DNA of 64,000 nucleotides from Pseudomonas fluorescens (GCF_902497785.1 NZ_CABVHK010000022.1:1-64000); one strand, 5' to 3'; positions 8,786-17,126 are shown, counted from the stretch's first letter. The notes: generated by a model from the sequence alone, not told the origin. Numbers and translations are program-made.

Positions 8786-10249
8786 GTGAAAGCCCTCGAC
8801 GAACTGACCTTCGATAATCGCTTCGACCGCTTGGGCGATACGTTTTCCGCCCACGTGCTGCCCGAGCCTATCGACAACCCGCGCCTCGTGGTCGCGAGTC
8901 CTGCCTCCATGGCATTGCTCGACCTTGATCCGGCGGTGGCTGACACCCAAGAGTTCGCCGAACTGTTCAGCGGCCACAAGCTCTGGGCGGATGCGGTGCC
9001 TCGGGCGATGGTCTATTCCGGTCATCAGTTCGGTTCCTACAACCCGCAACTGGGCGACGGCCGGGGACTTCTGCTTGGCGAGGTCTACAACGAGGCCGGC
9101 GAGCATTGGGACCTGCACCTCAAGGGCGCAGGCCAGACGCCTTTTTCGCGTATGGGCGATGGTCGCGCGGTGCTGCGCTCATCGATCCGCGAGTTTCTCG
9201 CCTCCGAAGCCCTGCATGCGTTGAACATCCCGACCACCCGCGCCTTGTGCGTGATCGGCTCCGACACCCCGGTGTGGCGCGAGAAACAGGAGCGCGCAGC
9301 GATGGTCCTGCGCCTGGCACCAAGCCACGTGCGCTTCGGCCACTTCGAATATTTCTACTACACCAACCGCCCCGAGCAACAAAAAGAACTCGGCGAACAC
9401 GTGCTGGCCATGCACTTTGCGCAATGCCTTGAGCAGCCGGAACCGTACTTGGCGATGTTCCGCGAAATCGTCGAGCGCAACGCCGAACTGATCGCCAAGT
9501 GGCAGGCCTATGGCTTCTGTCATGGGGTGATGAACACCGACAACATGTCGATCCTCGGCATCACCTTCGATTTCGGCCCGTTCGCCTTCCTCGATGATTT
9601 CGACGCGAATTTCATCTGCAACCATTCCGACGATCAGGGCCGCTATTCCTTCAGCAACCAGGTGCCAATCGGCCAGTGGAACCTCAGCGCCCTGGCCCAG
9701 GCATTGACGCCATTCATCAGTGTCGAGGCCCTTCGTGAAACCCTCGGCCTCTACCTGCCGCTGTTTCAGGCCCATTACCTCGACCTGATGCGCCGCCGCC
9801 TCGGATTCACCACCGCGCAAGACGATGACCAGCAACTGCTGGAGCAACTGCTGCAACTGATGCAGAACAGCGGCGTCGATTACACCCTGTTCTTCCGTCG
9901 CCTCGGCGATGAATCTCCGGAGGTGGCGGTCGCCCGATTGCGTGATGACTTTGTCGACATCAAGGGCTTCGATGCCTGGGCCGAGCGCTATGTAGCCCGT
10001 ATCGCTCTCGAAGGTATCGTTGATCAGGAACAGCGCCGCACACGCATGCACGCGGTCAATCCGCTCTACATCCTGCGCAACTACCTGGCGCAGAAAGCGA
10101 TCGATGCGGCCGAAAGCGGCGACTATTCAGAAGTACGCCGGCTGCACGCGGTGCTGAGCAAACCGTTCGAGGAGCAGCCGGGTATGGAAAGCTACGCCGA
10201 ACGGCCGCCGGAGTGGGGCAAGCATTTGGAGATCAGTTGTTCGTCTTGA
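8786..10249 (+). CDS. selO: Protein adenylyltransferase SelO (YdiU/UPF0061)
   Basis: A 487-residue pseudokinase-fold enzyme that transfers AMP from ATP to Ser, Thr or Tyr of target proteins. SelO is linked to redox and oxidative-stress control. Family hallmarks are visible: the N-terminal block YSGHQFGSYNPQLGDGRG, the nucleotide-site HLKGAGQTPFSRMGDGRA, the catalytic-loop region CHGVMNTDNMSILG with a DFGPF metal-binding motif, and the C-terminal SCSS. Length is normal. The start is GTG at 8786, seven bases after GGAG, which gives the usual MKALDELTFDNRF N-terminus. It sits 48 bases after mscK with a hairpin between them. Confidence 0.93.
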   Translation: MKALDELTFDNRFDRLGDTFSAHVLPEPIDNPRLVVASPASMALLDLDPAVADTQEFAELFSGHKLWADAVPRAMVYSGHQFGSYNPQLGDGRGLLLGEVYNEAGEHWDLHLKGAGQTPFSRMGDGRAVLRSSIREFLASEALHALNIPTTRALCVIGSDTPVWREKQERAAMVLRLAPSHVRFGHFEYFYYTNRPEQQKELGEHVLAMHFAQCLEQPEPYLAMFREIVERNAELIAKWQAYGFCHGVMNTDNMSILGITFDFGPFAFLDDFDANFICNHSDDQGRYSFSNQVPIGQWNLSALAQALTPFISVEALRETLGLYLPLFQAHYLDLMRRRLGFTTAQDDDQQLLEQLLQLMQNSGVDYTLFFRRLGDESPEVAVARLRDDFVDIKGFDAWAERYVARIALEGIVDQEQRRTRMHAVNPLYILRNYLAQKAIDAAESGDYSEVRRLHAVLSKPFEEQPGMESYAERPPEWGKHLEISCSS

Positions 10250-10255
10250 ACCCGC

Positions 10256-10657
10256 TTAGATGAAGGTTTCCACTGACACACCGAAGCGCTCGGCCAACCA
10301 GCGGACTTGTCGCAGGTTGAGCTGACGCTTGCCGCTCAAAATTTCGGAGACCACCGATTGAGTGCCGACACCCGGTAGATCGCTCTGGGTCAAACGGTGC
10401 TCACGCATCAGGTAGCCAAGGACGTCGGCGCCGCCAGGCTTCGGCATCGGGTGATGTTTGTGATCCCATTCCTCGATCCAGTCACCGATGATATCCACCA
10501 GACTCATCAGCGGATGGGACTCGTCATCACCCGTCATCTCCAGCAATTCGTCCAGTGCTGTCGCCAACAGGTCATAGTCGTCTTCATTTTTTGGCTTGCG
10601 CAGCAACGGCGAGACGAATTCCCAATGCTCAACAGCTCTTTTGATCAGAACACTCAT
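10256..10657 (-). CDS. higA: HigA-type antitoxin
   Basis: A 133-residue antitoxin with a C-terminal XRE/HTH domain (LGYLMREHRLTQSDLPGVGTQSVVSEILSGKRQLNLRQV). The N-terminal acidic half (KNEDDYDLLATALDELLEMTGDDE) is expected to wrap the toxin. The ATG at 10657 follows GGAGGGAAAAGT and overlaps the toxin stop by four bases (ATGA); an ATG six codons earlier lacks such a site. As usual for HigBA, the toxin is encoded first. HigA neutralises HigB and should repress the operon through the palindrome at 11000-11018. Confidence 0.88.
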   Translation of the reverse strand: MSVLIKRAVEHWEFVSPLLRKPKNEDDYDLLATALDELLEMTGDDESHPLMSLVDIIGDWIEEWDHKHHPMPKPGGADVLGYLMREHRLTQSDLPGVGTQSVVSEILSGKRQLNLRQVRWLAERFGVSVETFI

Positions 10658-10950
10658 ACTTTTCCTCCCTTCCATTTTCCGCGGTCATATTCGCGGTGGT
10701 CCAACACATCCTTGATGTATAGCTTTTGAGAGCGATACCTGACAAAAGCGATCAGGCGCAGCTTGTTTCCACCGATATCGAAAACGTGAAACTCCCCAAC
10801 CTTATCGATAGCGGGGAAAAGATTTTTCATCGCCGCAAAATCTCTCGGTTTACTGCCTCTGGCCACCTGATACCAATGGTCCAGAGCGGTGGCTGCATGG
10901 GGCCATTTAGTCTTGGCGTCCCGTATTCGTTTTTCGGTGATGACATGCAT
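10654..10950 (-). CDS. higB: HigB-type mRNA interferase toxin
   Basis: A 98-residue RelE-fold toxin of the HigB_toxin family. Visible family features are the N-terminal ITEKRIRDAKTKWPHAATALDHWYQ block, the central FDIGGNKLRLIAFVRYRSQKLYIKDVLDHREYD core with its basic residues, and the short basic C-terminus. HigB proteins cleave mRNA on the ribosome. The start at 10950 follows AAGGA, seven bases upstream. It is encoded upstream of and overlapping its antitoxin. The ORF is intact, so the pair is probably functional. Confidence 0.88.
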   Translation of the reverse strand: MHVITEKRIRDAKTKWPHAATALDHWYQVARGSKPRDFAAMKNLFPAIDKVGEFHVFDIGGNKLRLIAFVRYRSQKLYIKDVLDHREYDRGKWKGGKV

Positions 10951-10999
10951 GCAACATCCTTATCGCATTCTGCTATGGGGAGTAAATCATAGACTCGAA

Positions 11000-11018
11000 A
11001 TATCGCAAGTAGCGATAT
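11000..11018. promoter_or_regulatory. Putative HigA operator (ATATCGC-N5-GCGATAT)
   Basis: A perfect seven-base inverted repeat with a five-base spacer lies 50 bases upstream of higB, in the only intergenic space before the pair. Symmetry, size and position fit autoregulation by the HTH antitoxin. Confidence 0.6.
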
Positions 11019-11142
11019 ACCAATGCTGACCAGCGGCCTCACTCAGCACATTCAGCCTAGTTTTATCCTCGGGCACTGCACGATTGAAATATGAGCAAAC
11101 GTCTCCACATAGCATTGATCGGCTTCTCACTTGGACCCTCTT

Positions 11143-11577
11143 ATGACCGACCCACTCCTCATCCCCTGCCCCCACTGCAACGGCCTCAACCGCATCCCCG
11201 CCGAGCGCCTCGCCGACCACCCAAAATGCGGTCGCTGCAAAGCCGAGGTCTTGCTGGGCAAGCCGTTCGAACTGAAACAAGCCGATTACGCCAGCCAGAT
11301 CAAAGGCGATCTGCCGTTGCTGGTGGATGTGTGGGCGGACTGGTGCGGGCCGTGCAAGTCGTTTGCGCCGGTATTCGAGCAGGCGGCGGGGCAATTGGCG
11401 GGCAAGTGTCGGCTGGCCAAGCTGGACAGTGAGGCAAATCAGCAGCTGTCGGCGCAGTTGGGGATTCGCTCGATTCCGAGTCTGATTTTGTTCAGGAACG
11501 GTCGGGAAGTGGCGCGCCAGAGCGGGGCGTTCCCGTTGCCGCAGTTGATGACTTGGTTGCGTAGCCAAGGGATTTGA
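11143..11577 (+). CDS. trxC: Thioredoxin 2 (zinc-containing)
   Basis: A 144-residue thioredoxin of the TrxC class. The N-terminal extension carries two CxxC pairs (CPHC and CGRC) that bind zinc. A canonical thioredoxin fold follows, with the WCGPC active site and the cis-proline segment RSIPSLILF. It reduces protein disulfides in the cytoplasm, typically under oxidative stress. The ATG at 11143 was chosen because the zinc motif starts a few residues later; a TTG twelve bases earlier is less likely. It is a stand-alone gene convergent with the parA-type gene, with a REP doublet between their 3' ends. Confidence 0.93.
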   Translation: MTDPLLIPCPHCNGLNRIPAERLADHPKCGRCKAEVLLGKPFELKQADYASQIKGDLPLLVDVWADWCGPCKSFAPVFEQAAGQLAGKCRLAKLDSEANQQLSAQLGIRSIPSLILFRNGREVARQSGAFPLPQLMTWLRSQGI

Positions 11578-11594
11578 ACCCACACAAATCCAAA

Positions 11595-11684
11595 TGTGGG
11601 AGCGAGCCTGCTCGCGATGACGGTGTGTCAGTCGACATCGATGTTGAATGACAGATCGCTTTCGCGAGCAGGCTCGCTCCCACA
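11595..11684. repeat. REP doublet (GGGAGCGAG type)
   Basis: TGTGGGAGCGAGCCTGCTCG and its complement face each other around about 40 bases of spacer. It lies between the convergent trxC and parA-type genes, the usual location for a pseudomonad REPIN. Confidence 0.9.
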
Positions 11685-11708
11685 GTAGTTATGTGTTGTT
11701 TGCAGGAA

Positions 11709-12479
11709 TCAGGCGTTTTCCAGGAAGTTATGCAGCTCGACGAATTGCTGGGTCAGTTTGTGCCGTGGGTCGAGGTGGATCAGCGGCGTGTTGGCCTGAT
11801 GCGATTCACGCATGCGCACCGAGGTGCCCAAATAGACCGGTAGCACCGGCAAACCCTCGGCAATCAGTTCGTCGAGGATTTGCTGGGGCAGGCTGGCACG
11901 GGCCTGGAACTGGTTGACGACAATGCCTTCGACTTCCAGCCCTTCATTATGGTCTTCCTTCAACTCTTCAATTTCCGCCAGCAAACCATAAAGCGCCTGA
12001 CGTGAAAAACTGTCGCAGTCGAAAGGGATCAGTACACGATCCGCGGCGATCAACGCCGAAACCGCATAAAAATTCAAGGCTGGCGGGGTATCGAGGTAAA
12101 TCCGGTCATAGTCGCCGTCCAATTCCTCGAGCAATTTGCGCAGCTTGTTGATTTTGTGTTTTGCCTCCAGCTTGGGCTGCAAATCGGCCAGTTCGGCGGT
12201 CGCGGTGATGAGGTGGAGGTTATCGAACGGGGTTTCGTAGATATCGACCTGATTCTTCTTCGAGAACGGCCCCGAAGACAGGGTCTGCTTGAAAAAATCG
12301 GCAATGCCCATCGGAATGTCGTTACCGGTAAGCCCAGTGAGGTACTGGGTGGAATTGGCCTGAGCATCGAGGTCCACCAATAGGGTGCGATAGCCCTCGC
12401 TGGCACTGACGGCCGCCAGATTGCAGGCAATGCTGGATTTGCCCACGCCGCCTTTCTGATTGAACACCACACGCCGCAT
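11709..12479 (-). CDS. Orphan ParA-family ATPase
   Basis: A 256-residue deviant-Walker ATPase. KGGVGKSS (residues 9-16) is the Walker A motif with its signature lysine. LLVDLDAQANST is the A-prime region and YDRIYLDTPPAL is Walker B. The ATG at 12479 sits behind CGGAGG. Proteins of this size position DNA, plasmids or cellular cargo by ATP-driven dimerisation on the nucleoid or membrane. No parB-like partner or parS-like repeat is next to it, so it is not a complete partition system and is unlikely to be the chromosomal soj gene. Its cargo is unknown. It is transcribed divergently from the pigment operon. Confidence 0.85.
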   Translation of the reverse strand: MRRVVFNQKGGVGKSSIACNLAAVSASEGYRTLLVDLDAQANSTQYLTGLTGNDIPMGIADFFKQTLSSGPFSKKNQVDIYETPFDNLHLITATAELADLQPKLEAKHKINKLRKLLEELDGDYDRIYLDTPPALNFYAVSALIAADRVLIPFDCDSFSRQALYGLLAEIEELKEDHNEGLEVEGIVVNQFQARASLPQQILDELIAEGLPVLPVYLGTSVRMRESHQANTPLIHLDPRHKLTQQFVELHNFLENA

Positions 12480-12627
12480 GTCAAAACCTCCGTGTATCAA
12501 AGAATGACCGAGTGTAGTTGTCCACAGCGTTGCTTCGCTACCTCGCGGGACCAATATGAATAATGGCCAAACGACAGCTTTGCACGAACCATCCAGTCCG
12601 TTTCCCTGGACAAAATGTAACCAGCAT

Positions 12628-12656
12628 TTGCTACGCGCCTGCCGCACCGGGATAAT
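12628..12656 (+). promoter_or_regulatory. Putative sigma-70 promoter of the pigment operon
   Basis: TTGCTA, 17 bases, GATAAT. Hexamers and spacing are good, and it ends 87 bases before the first gene of the aryl polyene operon. The rest of the 264-base gap between the parA-type gene and the operon shows nothing further that I could identify. Confidence 0.5.
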
Positions 12657-12743
12657 GCGCGCCACCCGGCGCTTAGCGTCACGTCAGGTGAAACGCTGTT
12701 TTTGCGACTTGCCGCGTCAAGAAAGCCCGCAGGGGCGGGATGA

Positions 12744-13469
12744 ATGCCTGTGATCAACTTCAACATCGCCCAATGGCGCGCGTGGGCCCCTGGGCTCGAA
12801 AGCGTGGACGATTGGCAGGCCTGGAGCCGACAACCGGTCGTGCTGCCAAACTGCGAGGCCGCTCCCGACGTGTCGTTTCTGCCGGCCATGCAGCGCCGAC
12901 GGCTCAGCCGTCTCGCGCGGATGGCGTTCAGCGTGGGCTGGCCGTTGGCCGATGGTCGCCATGACCTACCGTTGGTCTTTATTTCCCGTCACGGCGAAAC
13001 CCCGCGCACCTTCGAAATCCTCAGCGATCTGGCCAATGATCAACCGCTGTCACCCACCCAGTTCAGCCTGTCGGTGCACAACGCGGTGATCGGCTTGTGG
13101 TCGATCATGCGTGGCGAAACCAGCGAGATGACGGCACTGGCCGCGGCCGGCGATGGCCTTGAACACGGCATGCTAGAGGCGGCGGCGCTGCTTGGCGAAG
13201 GGGCGCCGGCGGTTCTGCTGGTGGTCACCGAGGAGCAGCCGCCCGAAGCGTATTCAACCTGGATCGACGACGTGCCCTTCCCCTACGCGGTGGGTTTGTT
13301 GCTGACGCCGGGTCACGATTGGCAGCTGTCCCTGAACAGCACTCAGCAAGCGTTGTCCAAAGCCCACTGGCCCCATGCCCTGAATCTCTTGCGTACCCTG
13401 CTCGGCCAGCAGACCACCTGCCAACATGCCTGGAAAAATCGTGTATGGACCTGGCAACGCAACCTGTAA
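12744..13469 (+). CDS. Ketosynthase-like protein (PF13723 type) of the aryl polyene cluster
   Basis: A 241-residue protein resembling the N-terminal half of a beta-ketoacyl synthase, as in the Ketoacyl-synt_2 family. The block SPTQFSLSVHNAVIGLWSIM aligns with the ketosynthase region before the active-site elbow. No nucleophilic Cys is present there and the downstream catalytic histidines are missing, so it is probably not an independent condensing enzyme. It may assist or structurally pair with a full ketosynthase during polyene elongation; this is inference. It is the first gene of the operon, and its end overlaps the acyltransferase start by 25 bases. Confidence 0.75.
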   Translation: MPVINFNIAQWRAWAPGLESVDDWQAWSRQPVVLPNCEAAPDVSFLPAMQRRRLSRLARMAFSVGWPLADGRHDLPLVFISRHGETPRTFEILSDLANDQPLSPTQFSLSVHNAVIGLWSIMRGETSEMTALAAAGDGLEHGMLEAAALLGEGAPAVLLVVTEEQPPEAYSTWIDDVPFPYAVGLLLTPGHDWQLSLNSTQQALSKAHWPHALNLLRTLLGQQTTCQHAWKNRVWTWQRNL

Positions 13470-14257
13470 GCGAAAAACCCCGCGACGCCTATTACTGGCG
13501 TTTGCTGGCGACTGCCGCAAGCTTCACCCTTTTCGGGTTGGGCGGGTTGTGCCTGCGCCTGGTGGTTTTCCCGGTGCTGAGCTGCCTGCCCGGGAGTGCA
13601 CAACAACATCGGCTACGGGCGCGGCAGACCGTCAGTCGCTGTTTCTGGTTTTTCGTGCGATTCATGGCTCGCACCGGTGTGCTGACCTATGACATTCAGG
13701 GCGCGGAACGACTCGGGCGCCCCGGGCAGATGATCATCGCCAATCACCCTTCGCTGATCGACGTGGTGTTCCTGATCGGTCTGGTGGGCCACTCCAACTG
13801 TGTGGTCAAAAGCAGCCTCTGGGAAAACCCGTTCACCCGTGGCCCGCTGCGCCGCACCGATTACATCAGCAACGACGGCAGCATGGACATGCTCGACGCC
13901 GCTGCCGACGCGCTGAAAGGCGGCCAGACCCTGATCATTTTCCCTGAGGGCACGCGCACCCAACCCGGGGAAGCACCCGCCTTTCATCGGGGTGCCGCAT
14001 CGATTGCGCTGCGGGGTGCGAAAATCCTGACCCCGGTGATCATCAAGGTCAGCCCGACCACTTTGACCAAGGCCGAACCCTGGTATCGGATCCCTAAACG
14101 TCGCGTGCACTTCAGTTTTCGTGTCGGGGCCGATATAGACCCACAGGCCTTCGCCGCGCAAGGGCCTGCGCCTCAAGCGTCGCGCAAGCTCAATGATCAC
14201 TTGCATCACTACTTTATTAAGGAGCTCGCCGAAGATGAGCGATCTGCAAACGGTTAG
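13445..14257 (+). CDS. PlsC-like acyltransferase
   Basis: A 270-residue membrane-associated acyltransferase of the 1-acylglycerol-3-phosphate acyltransferase type. A hydrophobic anchor lies at residues 21-48. The catalytic NHPSLID (HX4D) motif and the FPEGTRTQPGE substrate motif are both present. In aryl polyene clusters such enzymes are thought to help attach the polyene to a lipid-like anchor. The ATG at 13445 puts the anchor near the N-terminus and overlaps the previous gene. The end overlaps the first ACP gene by 23 bases. Confidence 0.85.
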   Translation: MDLATQPVSEKPRDAYYWRLLATAASFTLFGLGGLCLRLVVFPVLSCLPGSAQQHRLRARQTVSRCFWFFVRFMARTGVLTYDIQGAERLGRPGQMIIANHPSLIDVVFLIGLVGHSNCVVKSSLWENPFTRGPLRRTDYISNDGSMDMLDAAADALKGGQTLIIFPEGTRTQPGEAPAFHRGAASIALRGAKILTPVIIKVSPTTLTKAEPWYRIPKRRVHFSFRVGADIDPQAFAAQGPAPQASRKLNDHLHHYFIKELAEDERSANG

Positions 14258-14510
14258 CCTCAAGCACGAAATCAAACAACTGATCATCGACGCCCTCGGT
14301 CTCGAAGACATCAGCGCACAAGACATCGGTGACGACCAGACACTGTTCGGCGAAGGCTTGGGCCTGGACTCGGTTGACGCTCTGGAACTCGGCCTGGCGA
14401 TTCAAAAAAAGTACGGCATCAAAATCGACGCCGACGCCAAAGACAACCGTAATCACTTCAGCAACGTGGCGAGCCTTGCGGCGTTCGTTACTGCAAAACA
14501 GGCAGCTTGA
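14235..14510 (+). CDS. Acyl carrier protein 1 (ApeE-like)
   Basis: A 91-residue acyl carrier protein. The phosphopantetheine serine lies in GLGLDSVDALELG. The start at 14235 follows AAGGAG; an ATG 14 codons earlier would read back into the acyltransferase. It should carry the growing aryl polyene as a thioester. A second ACP follows immediately, as is typical for type II aryl polyene systems. Confidence 0.9.
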   Translation: MSDLQTVSLKHEIKQLIIDALGLEDISAQDIGDDQTLFGEGLGLDSVDALELGLAIQKKYGIKIDADAKDNRNHFSNVASLAAFVTAKQAA

Positions 14511-14519
14511 GACCGGACC

Positions 14520-14774
14520 ATGCAAACTCGTGACGACATTTTCAACACCCTGCGCGATGCCTTGGTCGAACTCTTCGAGCTGGACCCCGAACGTGTGAGC
14601 CTCGATTCCAACCTGTATCAGGACCTGGAAATCGACAGCATTGACGCGGTCGACCTGATCGATCACATCAAACGCCAGACCGGCAAGAAAATCGCCGCCG
14701 AAGAATTCAAAACGGTGCGTACTGTCAGCGACGTGGTCGAGGCGGTCTATCGTCTGGTTCAACCAGCCGCATGA
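14520..14774 (+). CDS. Acyl carrier protein 2 (ApeF-like)
   Basis: An 84-residue acyl carrier protein with the attachment site in LEIDSIDAVDLIDHI. It differs clearly from ACP1 outside the motif, so the two probably have separate roles such as starter versus extender, or assembly versus hand-off. This is inference. The stop overlaps the start of the next gene (ATGA). Confidence 0.9.
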   Translation: MQTRDDIFNTLRDALVELFELDPERVSLDSNLYQDLEIDSIDAVDLIDHIKRQTGKKIAAEEFKTVRTVSDVVEAVYRLVQPAA

Positions 14775-15316
14775 GCCGACTGATCGGCCTCGGCCTGCTG
14801 CTGGCGGGCCTGTTGTATCCCTTTGCAGTGTATTTCGGCATGGAGCATTTTGCCCCGTGGCAATTCGGTTTGCTCTTGGGCAGCCTGTGGCTGGCCCGGG
14901 CACTAACGGGGCGACGCCGGCCGGGAAGCCGGTGGATGGCCACCGCCGCCATCGTGTTTTGCCTGTTGCTGGCGCTGTTCGACAGCCCCGCCCTGCTGCG
15001 CTGGTACCCCGTGCTCATCAGCGGCTTCATGCTGGTGCTGTTCGGGCTGAGCCTGAAATACGGCCGGCCGATGGTCGAACGCCTGGCCCGTTTGCGTGAA
15101 CCACGCTTGCCGGCCAAGGCTATTCGCTACACGCGGCACGTGACGATTGCCTGGTGCGTGTTTTTTCTCTGCAACGGATTGTGCGCCGCCGCCCTGACTC
15201 TCTGGGCGCCGCTGAGTTGGTGGATGTTGTACACCGGCCTGATCTCCTACGGGTTGATCGGCTTGATGTTTGCCATTGAATGGCTGATACGACAACGGGT
15301 ACGAGGCCACCCATGA
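14771..15316 (+). CDS. Small polytopic membrane protein (COG4648-like)
   Basis: A 181-residue protein with about five membrane segments (for example GLGLLLAGLLYPFAVYFG and WLATAAIVFCLLLALF-like stretches). It has no enzymatic motif. It matches the conserved membrane protein that travels with the ACP and AMP-ligase genes in aryl polyene clusters. Coupled starts and stops on both sides show it is part of the operon. A role in export or membrane assembly of the pigment is inferred from context only. Confidence 0.7.
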   Translation: MSRLIGLGLLLAGLLYPFAVYFGMEHFAPWQFGLLLGSLWLARALTGRRRPGSRWMATAAIVFCLLLALFDSPALLRWYPVLISGFMLVLFGLSLKYGRPMVERLARLREPRLPAKAIRYTRHVTIAWCVFFLCNGLCAAALTLWAPLSWWMLYTGLISYGLIGLMFAIEWLIRQRVRGHP

Positions 15317-16995
15317 ATTGGATAAAACTTGAGCAGTTGTTGCTCAAGGCTCAACCGGAACGCGCCGTGACGGCCGAGCCGGCGCTGAATCACGCCCAGC
15401 TGTGCGAACGGGCTTTGAGCCTGGCCGCCGGCCTGCAAGCGCAAGGCGTGCAGCGCATCGCCGTGCACCTCGAAGACGCTGCCGACCTGGCGATTGCCCT
15501 GCTGGGCGCCTGGCGCGCCGGGGTCAGTGTCTTGCTGCCTGCCGATCTGCAACCGCACACACGCCAGCGCTGGTTGGGGGACGTCGAGCTGTGGCTGACC
15601 GATCAGGCCGATGACGCGCACCCGAGCGACTATCGCTACGCGCCACTGAGCGCCGCCGCGCTGGATCTGGATCGCTGCACGCTGAGCCTGTGCACCTCCG
15701 GTTCGAGTGGCGAACCCAAGCGCATCGACAAATCCCTGCGCCAACTGGCCAACGAGGTCGAGGCACTGGAGCAGCTTTGGGGCGCCGATCTCGGTCAGGC
15801 ATGCGTGATTGGCAGCGTCGCCACCCAGCACATCTACGGCCTGCTGTTTCGGGTGTTGTGGCCGCTGTGCGCCGGGCGCCGGTTCGTGCGCAAGCAACTG
15901 GCGTTTCCGGAAGATGTGCAGCGCGCCAGCCGCGAACATCCGGCGTTCGCCTGGGTGGCCAGCCCGGCATTGCTCAAGCGCATGGGTGACAACCTCGACT
16001 GGCCGGCGCTGAGTGCGGTTCGCCGGGTATTTTCCTCGGGTGGTGCATTGCCCGTCGAGGCCGCGCAAAGCCTTCAGCAACGCCTGAAGCAATGGCCGAT
16101 GGAGATTCTCGGCAGTTCGGAAACCGGTGGCATTGCCTGGCGTCAGGGCGATGATCTCTGGCAACCTTTTGCCGGCGTCGAATTGAGCCAGGACAGCGAA
16201 GGCGCGTTGCTCATCGCATCGGCGTACCTGCCGGCCGGTCATATCGAACACACTGCGGACGCCGCGCGAATCGCCGCCGACGGCCGCTTCGAATTACTCG
16301 GTCGACTGGACCGCATCGTCAAACTGGAAGAAAAACGTATCTCGCTGCCCATGCTGGAACAAGCGCTGATGGCCCACAACTGGGTCGCCGAAGCGCGCCT
16401 TGGCGTGGTTCAGGAAAATCGTGCGTCGCTGGGCGCGTTGCTGGTGCTCAGCGAGCAAGGTCTGCATGCCTTGCGCAATCAGGGGCGCCGCACCCTCACT
16501 GAGGGACTGCGCCAACACCTGAGCCAGCATTGCGAAGCCCTGGCCCTGCCCCGACGCTGGCGCTTGCTGCGGCAACTGCCCTTGAACGCTCAGGGCAAGC
16601 TGCCTCAAGCCGACGTTGAAGCCTTGTTGCTGGCGCCACGCCCGAAAGCGCCGGAAGTTCTTGAGCAGAGTGAAACCGATGGCGAGTGGAGCCTGCAATT
16701 GGCGGTGCCGCCGGACCTCGCTTACTTCAGCGGCCACTTCCCCCGGGCGCCGGTATTGCCCGGCGTGGTGCAGGTGGAATGGGCGCTGAACCTTGGCCAG
16801 CAATTGATGAACCTGCCGCAGAAATTCGCCGGCATGGAAGTGCTGAAATTCCAGCAACTGGTGCGTCCGGGGGATGAAATCCAACTGCACCTGCGCTTCG
16901 ACCCGGTGCGTAGCAAGTTGTATTTTGCCTATCGCAATGAGACGGCGACCTGCTCCAGTGGGCGGATTTTGCTGGAGGCTGCGGGTGATGCGTAA
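15313..16995 (+). CDS. AMP-dependent acyl ligase fused to a hotdog dehydratase-like domain
   Basis: A 560-residue two-part protein. Residues 1 to about 440 form an AMP-binding ligase: the phosphate loop LCTSGSSGEPK at about 127-136, ILGSSETGGIAWR, and the ELLGRLDRIVKLEEKRISL hinge with its catalytic-domain lysine region. The last 110 or so residues form a hotdog domain with YFSGHFPRAPVLPGVVQVEW, the FabA/FabZ-like pattern including its His and LPG turn. In characterised aryl polyene pathways, as I recall, ligase (ApeH) and dehydratase (ApeI) are separate proteins that activate the aryl starter and dehydrate the chain. Here both would be on one chain. The start overlaps the previous stop. Confidence 0.85.
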   Translation: MNWIKLEQLLLKAQPERAVTAEPALNHAQLCERALSLAAGLQAQGVQRIAVHLEDAADLAIALLGAWRAGVSVLLPADLQPHTRQRWLGDVELWLTDQADDAHPSDYRYAPLSAAALDLDRCTLSLCTSGSSGEPKRIDKSLRQLANEVEALEQLWGADLGQACVIGSVATQHIYGLLFRVLWPLCAGRRFVRKQLAFPEDVQRASREHPAFAWVASPALLKRMGDNLDWPALSAVRRVFSSGGALPVEAAQSLQQRLKQWPMEILGSSETGGIAWRQGDDLWQPFAGVELSQDSEGALLIASAYLPAGHIEHTADAARIAADGRFELLGRLDRIVKLEEKRISLPMLEQALMAHNWVAEARLGVVQENRASLGALLVLSEQGLHALRNQGRRTLTEGLRQHLSQHCEALALPRRWRLLRQLPLNAQGKLPQADVEALLLAPRPKAPEVLEQSETDGEWSLQLAVPPDLAYFSGHFPRAPVLPGVVQVEWALNLGQQLMNLPQKFAGMEVLKFQQLVRPGDEIQLHLRFDPVRSKLYFAYRNETATCSSGRILLEAAGDA

Positions 16996-17019
16996 GTCTG
17001 GTGAGTGCTGCGCACTCAA

Positions 17020-17092
17020 TCGCGAGCAGGCTCGCTCCCACATTGGACTTATGAACGAAGCGCCTCCCCTGTGGGAGCGAGCTTGCTCGCGA
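17020..17092. repeat. REP doublet in the only real gap of the pigment operon
   Basis: TCGCGAGCAGGCTCGCTCCC and its inverted partner lie between the ligase stop and the glycosyltransferase start. The 131-base gap (16996-17126) is otherwise without an evident promoter. REP hairpins between genes can alter mRNA stability in an operon. Confidence 0.9.
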
Positions 17093-17126
17093 TGCAGTCA
17101 CCTCGGACTTTCAGGTGCACGCCACC

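Noticed and set aside
11709..12479. Chromosome partition gene soj/parA
   Set aside because: No parB, parS, gidAB or dnaA-region genes are adjacent; the neighbours are trxC and a pigment operon.
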